A DNA stretch of 50,318 nucleotides, from assembly GCA_017415105.1 (NCBI GenBank), contig JAFQJD010000016.1:1-50318 (forward strand), written 5' to 3'. The notes below the pieces were generated by a model, which was not told where the DNA came from, did not search any database, and was given only the letters and a program-made list of their open reading frames with translations. Numbering within the stretch: the stretch's first letter is position 1; every line of letters begins with the position of its first letter. The DNA is from Clostridia bacterium (GTDB taxonomy: Bacteria; Bacillota; Clostridia; UBA1381). Positions 42,990-50,318 of the stretch are shown piece after piece. A program made the position numbers and the translations under genes.

Positions 42990-43899
42990 TATCTGACCTC
43001 ACGCCTTTCTCCTTGTTGCCGATTATAATACCTGCACTGATAAGCACAAATGCTGCAAGATACTGCCATTTTAAAATGTTCTCACCAAGCAGGATTGCTC
43101 CGAAAATGCAGGCGAAAAGCGGTTCTGTGAACTTGATAATAAACAGCTTCGATAAACTGCTTGTGCGGAGGATGTATCCGTAAAGTGTATAAGCAACGGT
43201 TGATGCAGTGCAGATATAAAGAAACGCAAGCGTTGATTTTACATTGAAGTTAAGCATATCAGCTCCCATTATAACTGCTGCAAGAAGTAACACAATACCG
43301 CCGAAAAGCTGTGAGATACCGGTTGACCAGAACGGCGAGTTTTCTTTTACGGTTATCTGTGTTATTATGCCTGAAATAACTGTACAAACCGAGGCGAGGA
43401 TAATAAGGATGTCGCCTGTTGAAAACACAACACCGCCCGAACCGAGGTTTATTGCAATAATTCCCAGAAAGCCTGTAACTGCACCTGCAATTTTTAAGAT
43501 GCTGAACTTTTCACTGCGTACAAAGAGGAACGCAAAACATACATACAGAAGCTGACCGAGCTGTTTTAACAGTGCGGTTTTTGAACTGTCTGTAAGGCTC
43601 AGACCTATGTATGTAAAGGTGTAGTGCAGAATAATGGAAAACAGTCCTGCAAGCATTATAATAGAAATATTTTTCATTTTAGGGCTTGCAAGAGTTTCTT
43701 TGCGAGCGGTACTTATGACACACAAAACCGCACCGCAAACCATAAACCGCATTCCTGCAAACATAATAATGTCGGGTATAGATTCAGAGTTTATTCCAAA
43801 TGTGTTATAACCGATTTTTACAAAAGGGAACAGCGAGCCCCAGAGTGCCATTACGAGCAATGTAAGTAAAAGCGTTTTAATATTTGAAGACTTTTTCAT
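42970..43899 (-). CDS. EamA/DMT-family transporter
   Basis: 309 residues with about ten hydrophobic segments forming two EamA repeats (MALWGSLFPFVKIG near the start; FTEPLFACIFGAILLGE in the second). These carriers move small metabolites across the membrane, often outward. It lies 6 nt after the glycyl radical enzyme and overlaps the SMP-30 gene, so it probably imports the operon's substrate or exports its product. Direction is not known. Confidence 0.88.
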   Translation of the reverse strand: MKKSSNIKTLLLTLLVMALWGSLFPFVKIGYNTFGINSESIPDIIMFAGMRFMVCGAVLCVISTARKETLASPKMKNISIIMLAGLFSIILHYTFTYIGLSLTDSSKTALLKQLGQLLYVCFAFLFVRSEKFSILKIAGAVTGFLGIIAINLGSGGVVFSTGDILIILASVCTVISGIITQITVKENSPFWSTGISQLFGGIVLLLAAVIMGADMLNFNVKSTLAFLYICTASTVAYTLYGYILRTSSLSKLFIIKFTEPLFACIFGAILLGENILKWQYLAAFVLISAGIIIGNKEKGVRSDNEANQQ

Positions 43900-43905
43900 T
43901 TGCTA

Positions 43906-46122
43906 TTATACCAGACTTTCCGCCTGACGGATAAATCCGTCCTGCTCAACTTTATCTATGTTGTTCCACCGCACGTTCCAGCCACAGACACGTATCTGTA
44001 AATCCTGGTACTTATCGGGATTTTTCTGTGCATCACGCAAAGTATCTGCATCAAACACGTTTATGTGCATTGCATGACCGCCACGGTTTATAAATGTCAT
44101 AAGCAGTCCGTACATAGCCTCAAGTCCGTCATCGCCTTTTACAGCCGACGGCAAAAGACCGAGGTCGAGTGCAGCATCGCCTGTAAATTCCGATGCATCA
44201 ATTTTTGTTATAGAGAGAATTGCAGCAGTTGCACCTTCTCGGTTTTGACCCATTGATGAAGAACAGTTTTTGGAAAGCTCCTCACCACGTAAACGTCCGT
44301 TGGGCGATGCTGCGGTTAGCTCACCCTGGTCATATGACATTCTTGCAACGTGGAAACTGCAGTTCCATTTGCCGCCACGTTTCTTTGAATTCGGCCTTCC
44401 GCAGACGTAGGCGGCAATAAAGGAGGCGATATCCTTGGCGAAACTGTCGGGAAGCTCTTTGTTATTACCATATTTGTCACGGTCAGCGACAAGCTTTCTG
44501 CGGAACAGTTCATTGCCGTCGTAGTTGGCATCAAGCATTGCCACAAACTCGGATAAGGTAACCTCTTTTTTGTCATATACATACTTCTTAATCATTGCCA
44601 GTGAATCGGCTAAGTCACCGATAAAACCGGGAGCGAGACTTGAACCGTTTTTGGTTGCACCGCCGCCCAGTGCATCTATTCCTTTTTCGAGGCACGCCGG
44701 ATATGTAGCCGAAAGCATTGACTGCGGATTGATATATGCAAGATAATCTTCGTATGCGTTTACTGTTTCGATGGCAGTGTCTATGATGTAGCATAGCTGG
44801 TTTTTGTATTCTGCATAGAAATCCTCAAAGGTCGTATATTCGCTGATTTTTGGGCTCTTTCTGCCTGCAAATTCACCGGTAACACCGTCGCAGCCCTCGT
44901 GCAGTGCATATTCAAGGGGTTTTAGCAGATTGAGATAGTTCATACCGCAACTCATACTGCCCTGAATTGAATATTCATAACAGCCTTTGACATTACAAAG
45001 TCTTGCTTCTTCTTCTGTTGCACCGGCACGCACCAAGGCTTTACGCATTGTGGAATCGGAAACAAAAACAATACTGTTGTTTCCATGTCTTATCATATCA
45101 AGAGCTTTCAGGATAAAGTCTTTTGGCGTACTGTCTGCAACCTTAATCTGAATTTTTGGGTTATATATATTCATTTTGTCATACACATCAAGAAAAACAT
45201 ATGAAAGCTCATTTATTTCGGTTTCGTCGTTTTCCTTGCAGCCGCCAAGAAATACAGGCTGATTCCAGTAGTTACCGATAGCGGTAAACTGCAGGAAAAA
45301 ATATGCAAGGTCGGTACGAAGTTCGTCCTCTGTAATACCATTTTGGATGTCATTCTCATAGAACGGATAAAGCAGTCTGTCAAAGTTTGACAGCGAACGC
45401 ACCTGTAAACCCTCAATATGCTCACTCAGCATAAAATAGAGGTAGTCAACGAGCAATGCCTCATAGAATGTTTTTGGTGCATTGTGTGCGATGTTACCAA
45501 GTGCCTTTGCGAGCTTTTCGGAGCCGGCAGTGTTTTTTGCAAGCTCTGCCAGCCGTAAAACCAAATCAATTATTGCAGTATATGTAATTTTAATGCCCTC
45601 AAAGAACGCATCCTCATCATCAGTCAGAGGTCTCTTTTTACGTGCCTTTTCACTCTCATTTAAAAGACCGGAAAAACCAAGCTCGAATATTCTGTCCCAT
45701 ACGGGTACACTGTGGTCATAGTCAGGCCACATAGTTACAATTCCGGCATCTTCATAGTATGCACGTTTCTTTGCAACCTCCGGAATTATTTCAGTAAAGA
45801 CTTCGGAGCTCCACAAATCCGTAAGAGTGCCGTTAACCGGACGGTCAATGGAGTTTATTGCAGGGAACAGATCGAGCGGGGTGCAGGAAATGCGTGTATT
45901 TTTAAGCACAAACTCAAATGCTTTTGCCTTACGCACAGGATGCGGAAGATGCTCAAATTCCTTGTCACGGCGTAAAATTTCGCTTCTGATTAAATCGCCG
46001 TCCATACCTGTAGACGGATCAAAAATGTCATCTTTTCGTATCATACGGTTACCGTTTACGATTTTCGGGTCGTGATACTTTCTCATTATGTATTCATAAT
46101 CTTGCGGTTTAATGTATTCCAT
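43906..46122 (-). CDS. Glycyl radical enzyme of the PFL/dehydratase superfamily, uncharacterised
   Basis: 738 residues, slightly shorter than PFL (~760) and clearly shorter than choline TMA-lyase. The thiyl-radical cysteine is C381 in VKGCYEYS, followed two residues on by E383, the Cys-x-Glu arrangement of dehydratase/lyase members. The glycyl loop near the C-terminus is IRVCGWNVRW, with G714 as radical site; the residue after it is Trp, where RVxGY is usual. AGGAGG precedes the ATG at 46122. It is first in an operon with an EamA carrier, an SMP-30 protein and an activase. I do not recognise a known substrate class. Confidence 0.88.
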   Translation of the reverse strand: MEYIKPQDYEYIMRKYHDPKIVNGNRMIRKDDIFDPSTGMDGDLIRSEILRRDKEFEHLPHPVRKAKAFEFVLKNTRISCTPLDLFPAINSIDRPVNGTLTDLWSSEVFTEIIPEVAKKRAYYEDAGIVTMWPDYDHSVPVWDRIFELGFSGLLNESEKARKKRPLTDDEDAFFEGIKITYTAIIDLVLRLAELAKNTAGSEKLAKALGNIAHNAPKTFYEALLVDYLYFMLSEHIEGLQVRSLSNFDRLLYPFYENDIQNGITEDELRTDLAYFFLQFTAIGNYWNQPVFLGGCKENDETEINELSYVFLDVYDKMNIYNPKIQIKVADSTPKDFILKALDMIRHGNNSIVFVSDSTMRKALVRAGATEEEARLCNVKGCYEYSIQGSMSCGMNYLNLLKPLEYALHEGCDGVTGEFAGRKSPKISEYTTFEDFYAEYKNQLCYIIDTAIETVNAYEDYLAYINPQSMLSATYPACLEKGIDALGGGATKNGSSLAPGFIGDLADSLAMIKKYVYDKKEVTLSEFVAMLDANYDGNELFRRKLVADRDKYGNNKELPDSFAKDIASFIAAYVCGRPNSKKRGGKWNCSFHVARMSYDQGELTAASPNGRLRGEELSKNCSSSMGQNREGATAAILSITKIDASEFTGDAALDLGLLPSAVKGDDGLEAMYGLLMTFINRGGHAMHINVFDADTLRDAQKNPDKYQDLQIRVCGWNVRWNNIDKVEQDGFIRQAESLV

Positions 46123-46144
46123 AACGAAACCTCCTTTTGATAAT

Positions 46145-46173
46145 ATAATAGCTTAAACACACTTATTTGTAAA
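46145..46173 (-). promoter_or_regulatory. Promoter of the glycyl-radical operon
   Basis: Minus-strand TTTACA (46168-46173), 17-nt spacer, TATTAT (46145-46150). Confidence 0.6.
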
Positions 46174-46179
46174 TTGATA

Positions 46180-46211
46180 AAACAAAACACTTGACTATTC
46201 CGAAACAAAAC
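46180..46211. promoter_or_regulatory. Candidate AraC-type operator: direct repeat of AAACAAAAC
   Basis: AAACAAAAC occurs at 46180-46188 and 46203-46211, 23 bp apart. The pair flanks the -35 of the regulator promoter, and the second copy lies in its spacer. It sits between the two divergent promoters. The repeat is seen; its use by the AraC protein is inferred. Confidence 0.4.
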
Positions 46212-46219
46212 TATATAAT
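46191..46219 (+). promoter_or_regulatory. Promoter of the AraC-type regulator
   Basis: TTGACT (46191-46196), 17-nt spacer, TATAAT (46214-46219). The start codon follows 18 nt later, so the leader is very short. Confidence 0.75.
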
Positions 46220-46237
46220 GTTTATGAGGTGGTTTTT

Positions 46238-47011
46238 ATGAATAAATTTATGGAGTATGACTTTTGTATAAAAGAAATAGTTCTTGCGTGCTACGTAGGA
46301 AAAGGCGAGGGTTTGTCAAAACACAGAAACCGTGCATCACACGGTCTTGCTTTTATGCTTGACGGCAATAAGGACTACATATTTTCCTGTGGAAAAAGAA
46401 TCAACACCAAAAAGAACGATATAATATATCTCCCAAAACATTCGGATTACGATGTAAAAAGTATTGTGTCGGGGGACTGCTATGCAATTAACTTTGATAT
46501 TGATGAGGAAATTTCATTTGATGCGTTTGTAATGTCGGTAAAGAACAGTGCGAATGTGATGGAGCATTTTAAAACTGCACGAAAAATATGGACCGCAAAA
46601 AGATCGGGCTATGAGTTAAAATGTAAAGCCGAGCTTTATAACATTCTTTATCTGATGCAAAAAGAATATCTGGCGGAATATATTCCGCATAACAAATACG
46701 AAATTGTACGGCCTGCGGTTGATTACATACATAAGCATTATACGGATGAACTGCTCAATATTGAAGAACTTGCCGGACTGTGCGGTATAACGCCGGTATA
46801 TTTCAGAAAGCTGTTTGCCGGATTTTACGGCACATCACCCATCAAGTACATAAATAACCTCAAAATCACAAGAGCAAAGGAACTGCTCATATCACAGATG
46901 TATTCTATAAGCGAGGTTGCAATGCAGTCGGGGTACAGCGATATGAGCCACTTCAGCCGCGAATTTAAAAAAGCGACGGGCGTTTGCCCGTCGGAGTATA
47001 TTGGAGATTAA
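46238..47011 (+). CDS. AraC-family transcriptional regulator
   Basis: 257 residues from MNKFMEYDF, placed by GAGGTGG at 46226-46232; a GTG at 46229 overlaps that site. The N-terminal part looks like a cupin ligand domain (HRNRASHGLAFML, DIIYLPKHSDYDV). Two C-terminal helix-turn-helices are clear: LNIEELAGLCGITPVYFRKL and YSISEVAMQSGYSDMSHFSR, then KKATGVCPSEY. It is divergent from the glycyl-radical operon and presumably activates it in response to the substrate. Confidence 0.9.
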   Translation: MNKFMEYDFCIKEIVLACYVGKGEGLSKHRNRASHGLAFMLDGNKDYIFSCGKRINTKKNDIIYLPKHSDYDVKSIVSGDCYAINFDIDEEISFDAFVMSVKNSANVMEHFKTARKIWTAKRSGYELKCKAELYNILYLMQKEYLAEYIPHNKYEIVRPAVDYIHKHYTDELLNIEELAGLCGITPVYFRKLFAGFYGTSPIKYINNLKITRAKELLISQMYSISEVAMQSGYSDMSHFSREFKKATGVCPSEYIGD

Positions 47012-47058
47012 GTAAACACACCCTTAAATCCGGCTTTGGATTTAAGGGTGTGTTTACT
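47011..47058. terminator. Strong bidirectional terminator between the AraC and GH3 genes
   Basis: A perfect 21-bp stem (47011-47031 with 47038-47058, 6-nt loop) begins at the last base of the regulator stop codon and ends 14 nt before the stop of the convergent GH3 gene. Confidence 0.88.
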
Positions 47059-47072
47059 ATCTGTTTTATTGT

Positions 47073-49235
47073 TTATTTAAGCACCAGACTCTTTGTGAGA
47101 ATTAAATTATCCGCACAGCCTGTTGAAATTCTGAATTCGCCCGGCTCTGAAACAAACTGGCTTTCATTGTTCCAGAAACGAAGCATTTCTTCTTTAATGG
47201 TGAATTCAACGGCTTTTCTTTCGCCTGCTTCAAAATAAACCTTCTTAAAGTCAATAAGCTGCTGAATAGGACGAACGCATGATGCGAACATATCACGCAT
47301 AAATAGAAGTACAGTTTCTTTTCCGGCTCTGTCCGAGTCGTTGTGTATTGTAATCTTAACTGTTACCTCATCATCCTTTGTCATTTCGTTTCGGGAAAGC
47401 TCCAGACTTTCATAAACAAAATTACTGTATGAAAGTCCGTATCCGAACGGGAAAAGTGCCAGATTACCGCAGTCTATGTAATTTGAGTGGAACGGAAGAT
47501 ATGTATCCTCGTCCTCAATTGATTTCGGATGAGAAGTGTTTGTGCGGTTATAGTAAACCGGGCACTGACCTGTTGATTTCGGGAAGCTCATAGAAACTTT
47601 ACCTGACGGGTTAGCATCGCCAAAAAGCAGATTAGCTGCAGCCGTACCGCCCTCTGTGCCGGGGTACCACATATGAAGGATTGCTCTTGCATCGTCTGCT
47701 ACATCTGAAAGAACAATAGGTCTGCCTGCAAATGTTAAAAGAACGATATTTTTATTAACCTCTCTGATTTTTTTAATCAATTTCTCCTGAGCACCGGGCA
47801 TTTCAAGATGTGCTCTTGACTTACCTTCGCCGCTGTAATCCTGAGGCTCACCTACGCACATTATAACAACATCTGCATTTGTGGCTGCTTTGATTGCGTC
47901 CTCAAAGCCGTCTGTTGAGTTTTCGCCCCATATGTATGATGCACCCTTTGCAACCTCAATTTCTGCATTGGGAAGCAGCTTTTTTATACCTTCTTTTACT
48001 GTTACAGACTCTTCGGGCTTACCCATACAAGCCCAGAAACCGATAATTTCTTTGTTATCAGCCAAAGGCCCGATAAGTGCGATTTTCTTTGTGTCCTTAG
48101 AAAGCGGAAGAATTCCGTCATTCTTAAGAAGTACCGCACACTCTTCTGCCGCACGTCTTACAACAGCTCTGTTTTCCTCTGTTAAGAATTCGTCTGCGTC
48201 AATCTTGTCTGAGGCACCTCTGTAGGGGTCTTCAAAGAGTCCCAGTTTATCTTTAAGGTCAAGAACACGAAGAACTGCCTTGTCGATGTCTTCCTCCGTA
48301 AAAGTTCCGTCCAAAACCAATGACTTTAAGTTATTGAAAAACACTGTTGAGCACATTTCAATATCACAGCCGTTTTCAAATACTATCTTTGCATTTTCTT
48401 TTCTGTTATCTGTATAGCCGTGAGTTTCAAAATCATCTACTGCATGGTAGTCAGAAATCACAACTCCACTAAATCCCCATTCCTCTTTTAAAATCTTTTT
48501 CATCAGAAATTTGTTGGCAAGGGCAGGGACACCGTTAATTGTATTAAATGACGGCATAACCATTGTTGTGCCTGCATCAATGCACGCTTTATATGCCGGC
48601 AGATAGAATTCACGAAGTGCCTGCTCGGAAATATCAACTCTGCTGTAATCTCTTCCTGCTTCCGCACCGCCATATGCTGCAAAGTGCTTAACACAAGTTG
48701 CAATGTTTTCGGGGTTCTTTAAATCATCACCCTGAAATGCCTTAACCTGAGCCGCACCCATTCTGCTGTTTAAAAGAACATCTTCACCGCAGGTTTCCAT
48801 AACTCTGCCCCATCTTGCATCTCTTACATAGTCAACCATCGGTGTAAATGTCACATGAACACCGCCTGCACTTGCTTCTTTAGCTGCAACTCTTGAGCAG
48901 TCATACGCAAGCTCAGGGTCAAATGATGCACCAAGTCCCAAAGGTACAGGATAGATTGTTCTGTATCCATGAATTACGTCCATCATAAAAAGCATCGGGA
49001 TTTTATTTCTGTCATTTTCAAGATGCTTTTTCTGTGCCTCTCTCATCTCAACTGCATTTGCGAAGTTCAGAACACTTCCTATGCTGTCAACCTGGGCTTT
49101 TGTTAAGCCTAAATTTTCGTCAATACCGGTAATACCGGCAGTTGATTCTACAACCTCCTGAGTATTATACTGGCAAAGCTGTCCTATTTTTTCATCCAAT
49201 GTCATATCGGAAAGAATTTCTTTAATGTCAGCCAT
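47073..49235 (-). CDS. Glycoside hydrolase family 3 beta-glucosidase (BglX-like)
   Basis: 720 residues. The GH3 N-terminal barrel has DVIHGYRTIYPVPLGLGASF, KHFAAYG and the nucleophile aspartate in VVISDYHAVDD. The second domain carries the acid/base region DYSGEGKSRAHLEMPG, and a C-terminal fibronectin type III-like domain (about 600-715) closes the protein. No signal peptide is seen, so it should act on imported oligosaccharides, releasing terminal beta-linked sugars. AAGGAGG precedes the start. It has its own promoter and converges on the AraC gene; a metabolic link to the glycyl-radical cluster is not shown. Confidence 0.92.
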   Translation of the reverse strand: MADIKEILSDMTLDEKIGQLCQYNTQEVVESTAGITGIDENLGLTKAQVDSIGSVLNFANAVEMREAQKKHLENDRNKIPMLFMMDVIHGYRTIYPVPLGLGASFDPELAYDCSRVAAKEASAGGVHVTFTPMVDYVRDARWGRVMETCGEDVLLNSRMGAAQVKAFQGDDLKNPENIATCVKHFAAYGGAEAGRDYSRVDISEQALREFYLPAYKACIDAGTTMVMPSFNTINGVPALANKFLMKKILKEEWGFSGVVISDYHAVDDFETHGYTDNRKENAKIVFENGCDIEMCSTVFFNNLKSLVLDGTFTEEDIDKAVLRVLDLKDKLGLFEDPYRGASDKIDADEFLTEENRAVVRRAAEECAVLLKNDGILPLSKDTKKIALIGPLADNKEIIGFWACMGKPEESVTVKEGIKKLLPNAEIEVAKGASYIWGENSTDGFEDAIKAATNADVVIMCVGEPQDYSGEGKSRAHLEMPGAQEKLIKKIREVNKNIVLLTFAGRPIVLSDVADDARAILHMWYPGTEGGTAAANLLFGDANPSGKVSMSFPKSTGQCPVYYNRTNTSHPKSIEDEDTYLPFHSNYIDCGNLALFPFGYGLSYSNFVYESLELSRNEMTKDDEVTVKITIHNDSDRAGKETVLLFMRDMFASCVRPIQQLIDFKKVYFEAGERKAVEFTIKEEMLRFWNNESQFVSEPGEFRISTGCADNLILTKSLVLK

Positions 49236-49262
49236 TTCTTTACCTCCTTATATAGCAGAGTT

Positions 49263-49291
49263 ATCTTACCATATACTTCTGTTTATGTCAA
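49263..49291 (-). promoter_or_regulatory. Promoter of the GH3 gene
   Basis: Minus-strand TTGACA (49286-49291), 17-nt spacer, TAAGAT (49263-49268). The 303-nt gap 49236-49538 holds this promoter, the divergent one at 49399-49427 and the structured leader; nothing else is evident in it. Confidence 0.75.
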
Positions 49292-49398
49292 GGTTTTTGC
49301 ACTTAATACCTCGCTTTGAAATAGTGCTTTTTGTATAAAAAACCGCTTGTTTGCACAAAATACGCAACTAAAATAAACAAAGTTTCGGATTTTGACAA

Positions 49399-49427
49399 TT
49401 GAAACGCATAAACGGCAATGCTATAAT
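49399..49427 (+). promoter_or_regulatory. Promoter of the secreted repeat protein gene
   Basis: TTGAAA (49399-49404), 17-nt spacer, TATAAT (49422-49427). An overlapping TTGACA upstream would give a 24-nt spacer and is less likely. Confidence 0.7.
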
Positions 49428-49451
49428 ATAGTTACAACGTATGATTAGCTT

Positions 49452-49507
49452 CTTGCAACCTATATCTGGGTGCGTGCGGTATCACTCACGCAGTTGTGGG
49501 TTGCAAG
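49452..49507 (+). other. Structured 5' leader hairpin
   Basis: CTTGCAACC (49452-49460) pairs with GGTTGCAAG (49499-49507). An asymmetric internal loop (10 nt against 6 nt) separates it from an upper helix TGCGTG/CACGCA (49471-49476 with 49487-49492) with a 10-nt loop. It lies about 30 nt before the start codon and has no T-run. I do not recognise a riboswitch class in it. Confidence 0.55.
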
Positions 49508-49538
49508 GGCAAAAAAATCAAAAAAAGGAGAGAAAAAA

Positions 49539-50318
49539 ATGAAAAAGGTATTTAGTTTACTAATTACTTTGGCAATGCTTATCTCAACAGTTGCAGTTCC
49601 TATGTCAGCATCAGCTGCTACAACAGCATGGGACGGTACAACTCTTGATACAGAATGGGCAGGTTCGGGTACTGAGGCTGATCCGTACGAGATAAGCAGT
49701 GCAGAGGAACTTGCAGGTCTTGCAAGTAAGGTATTCCATTCGGTTAACAACAAAACAAAGACTGTTGATGAAACGATGACAGGTCTTGTTGTAGCACCAA
49801 GTGATAGTGGTACTAATCCGAACGGAGATTTTTACAATGTTTATTCGGGCAAATATTTTAAGCTTACATCAGACATTGACCTTAACAATCAGGAATGGAT
49901 TCCTATAGGCCGTGACGGTGCACGTTTTAACGGTAACTTTGACGGTGGACATCATGTTGTAAAGAACTTCAAGGTAACTAAGCTTTATGCAGGTATCGGC
50001 TTTTTCGGAGCAACCGGTACAGAGACAACGGTAAAAGATCTCGGAATTGAGAATATGAATGTCTCTGTTGCAGCCGGCAACTATGCAAACGGAAACGGTC
50101 TTGAGGACTATAAGACATATGGTGTATCAGGACATCTCACATACCTCTGGGGAACAGGTGCAATGGTAGGCCTTGTAGGCGGCGGCACATATTCTGATTG
50201 TTATGTAAAGGATATAACACTTAAAAACACAAGCGTAGGCTGTGGTGAGGCGGGTATCGGCGGTTTCTTCGGTAACTTCCGTGCAATTATTCAGCATGCC
50301 TCAATTACTGCTGAAAAC
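49539..50318 (+). CDS. Secreted surface protein with GLUG-like repeats (partial, runs off the window)
   Basis: The first 260 residues are open to the window end. AAAAGGAGAG precedes the ATG. A signal peptide ends about residue 27 (VPMSASAA). The mature part opens with WAGSGTEADPYEISSAEELAGLA, the entry segment of beta-helical surface proteins. FKLTSDIDLNNQEWIPIG, FNGNFDGGHHVVKNFKV and VGLVGGGTYSDCYV follow and resemble GLUG-type repeats. Such proteins are cell-surface or adhesin-like. The C-terminal anchor lies outside the window. Confidence 0.85.
   Translation, partial: MKKVFSLLITLAMLISTVAVPMSASAATTAWDGTTLDTEWAGSGTEADPYEISSAEELAGLASKVFHSVNNKTKTVDETMTGLVVAPSDSGTNPNGDFYNVYSGKYFKLTSDIDLNNQEWIPIGRDGARFNGNFDGGHHVVKNFKVTKLYAGIGFFGATGTETTVKDLGIENMNVSVAAGNYANGNGLEDYKTYGVSGHLTYLWGTGAMVGLVGGGTYSDCYVKDITLKNTSVGCGEAGIGGFFGNFRAIIQHASITAEN

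Noticed and set aside
49428-49538. c-di-GMP riboswitch before the surface protein gene
   Set aside because: The hairpin lacks the tetraloop and receptor helices and the conserved purine core of the GEMM classes.

Overview
The window looks like chromosome of a low-GC, Gram-positive, anaerobic Clostridia-type bacterium. The signs are consensus TTGACA/TATAAT promoters, strong AAGGAGG ribosome sites, the hrcA-grpE-dnaK-dnaJ block behind a CIRCE operator, a Bacillus-like miaB-ymcA-mutS-mutL-miaA order, an SLH surface protein, glycyl-radical chemistry and an endonuclease-type MutL. I cannot name the genus from sequence alone. I see no phage, insertion sequence, CRISPR array, rRNA or tRNA gene.

Layout. 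1-920: end of an unknown gene, terminators and a YdcF-like membrane protein. 1029-4257: a sugar-phosphate module (zinc dehydrogenase plus class II aldolase) read divergently from a SorC-type regulator, with a perfect 15-bp inverted repeat between them. 4301-6455: a small membrane protein, a PP2C phosphatase and a LonB-like ATPase that lacks its protease half. 6602-10664: a CdaR/PucR-like regulator, a CtpA protease, an SGNH-like anchored protein, a DUF4358 lipoprotein and a 58-residue zinc ribbon. 10683-16655: leuCDB, lon and engB. 16735-18159: a purine permease. 18240-28149: the heat-shock block, then dnaJ followed by HisD-like, HisB-like, HAD and fumarase-beta-like genes, a membrane protein and a SigB/F/G-type sigma factor. 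28187-30266: an SLH protein and a metallophosphoesterase on the minus strand. 30361-37885: miaB, a ricA-like gene, mutS, mutL and miaA. 37894-41188: three small unknown proteins, then an operon of a zinc-ribbon membrane protein, an HPr-kinase-like protein, a PqqD-like protein and dihydrofolate reductase. 41227-47058: a glycyl radical enzyme cluster (enzyme, EamA exporter, SMP-30 lactonase-like protein, activase) with a divergent AraC regulator. 47073-49235: a GH3 beta-glucosidase. 49399-end: a structured leader and the start of a secreted repeat protein.

The best candidates for something undescribed are these. (1) A ~75-nt stem-loop occurs in two unrelated intergenic gaps (leuD-leuB and grpE-dnaK), with compensatory base changes in two helices and a 16-nt terminal loop in both. 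(2) A tightly coupled HisD-like/HisB-like/HAD/FumB-like cassette has altered metal-ligand positions. (3) An uncharacterised glycyl radical enzyme operon carries RVCGW where RVxGY is usual. (4) An HPr-kinase-like plus PqqD-like pair sits in a folate-gene operon with no maturase or precursor in view. (5) Three genes each start 14-21 nt after a strong terminator hairpin.

All assignments come from reading motifs and gene order by eye; no database search was run.
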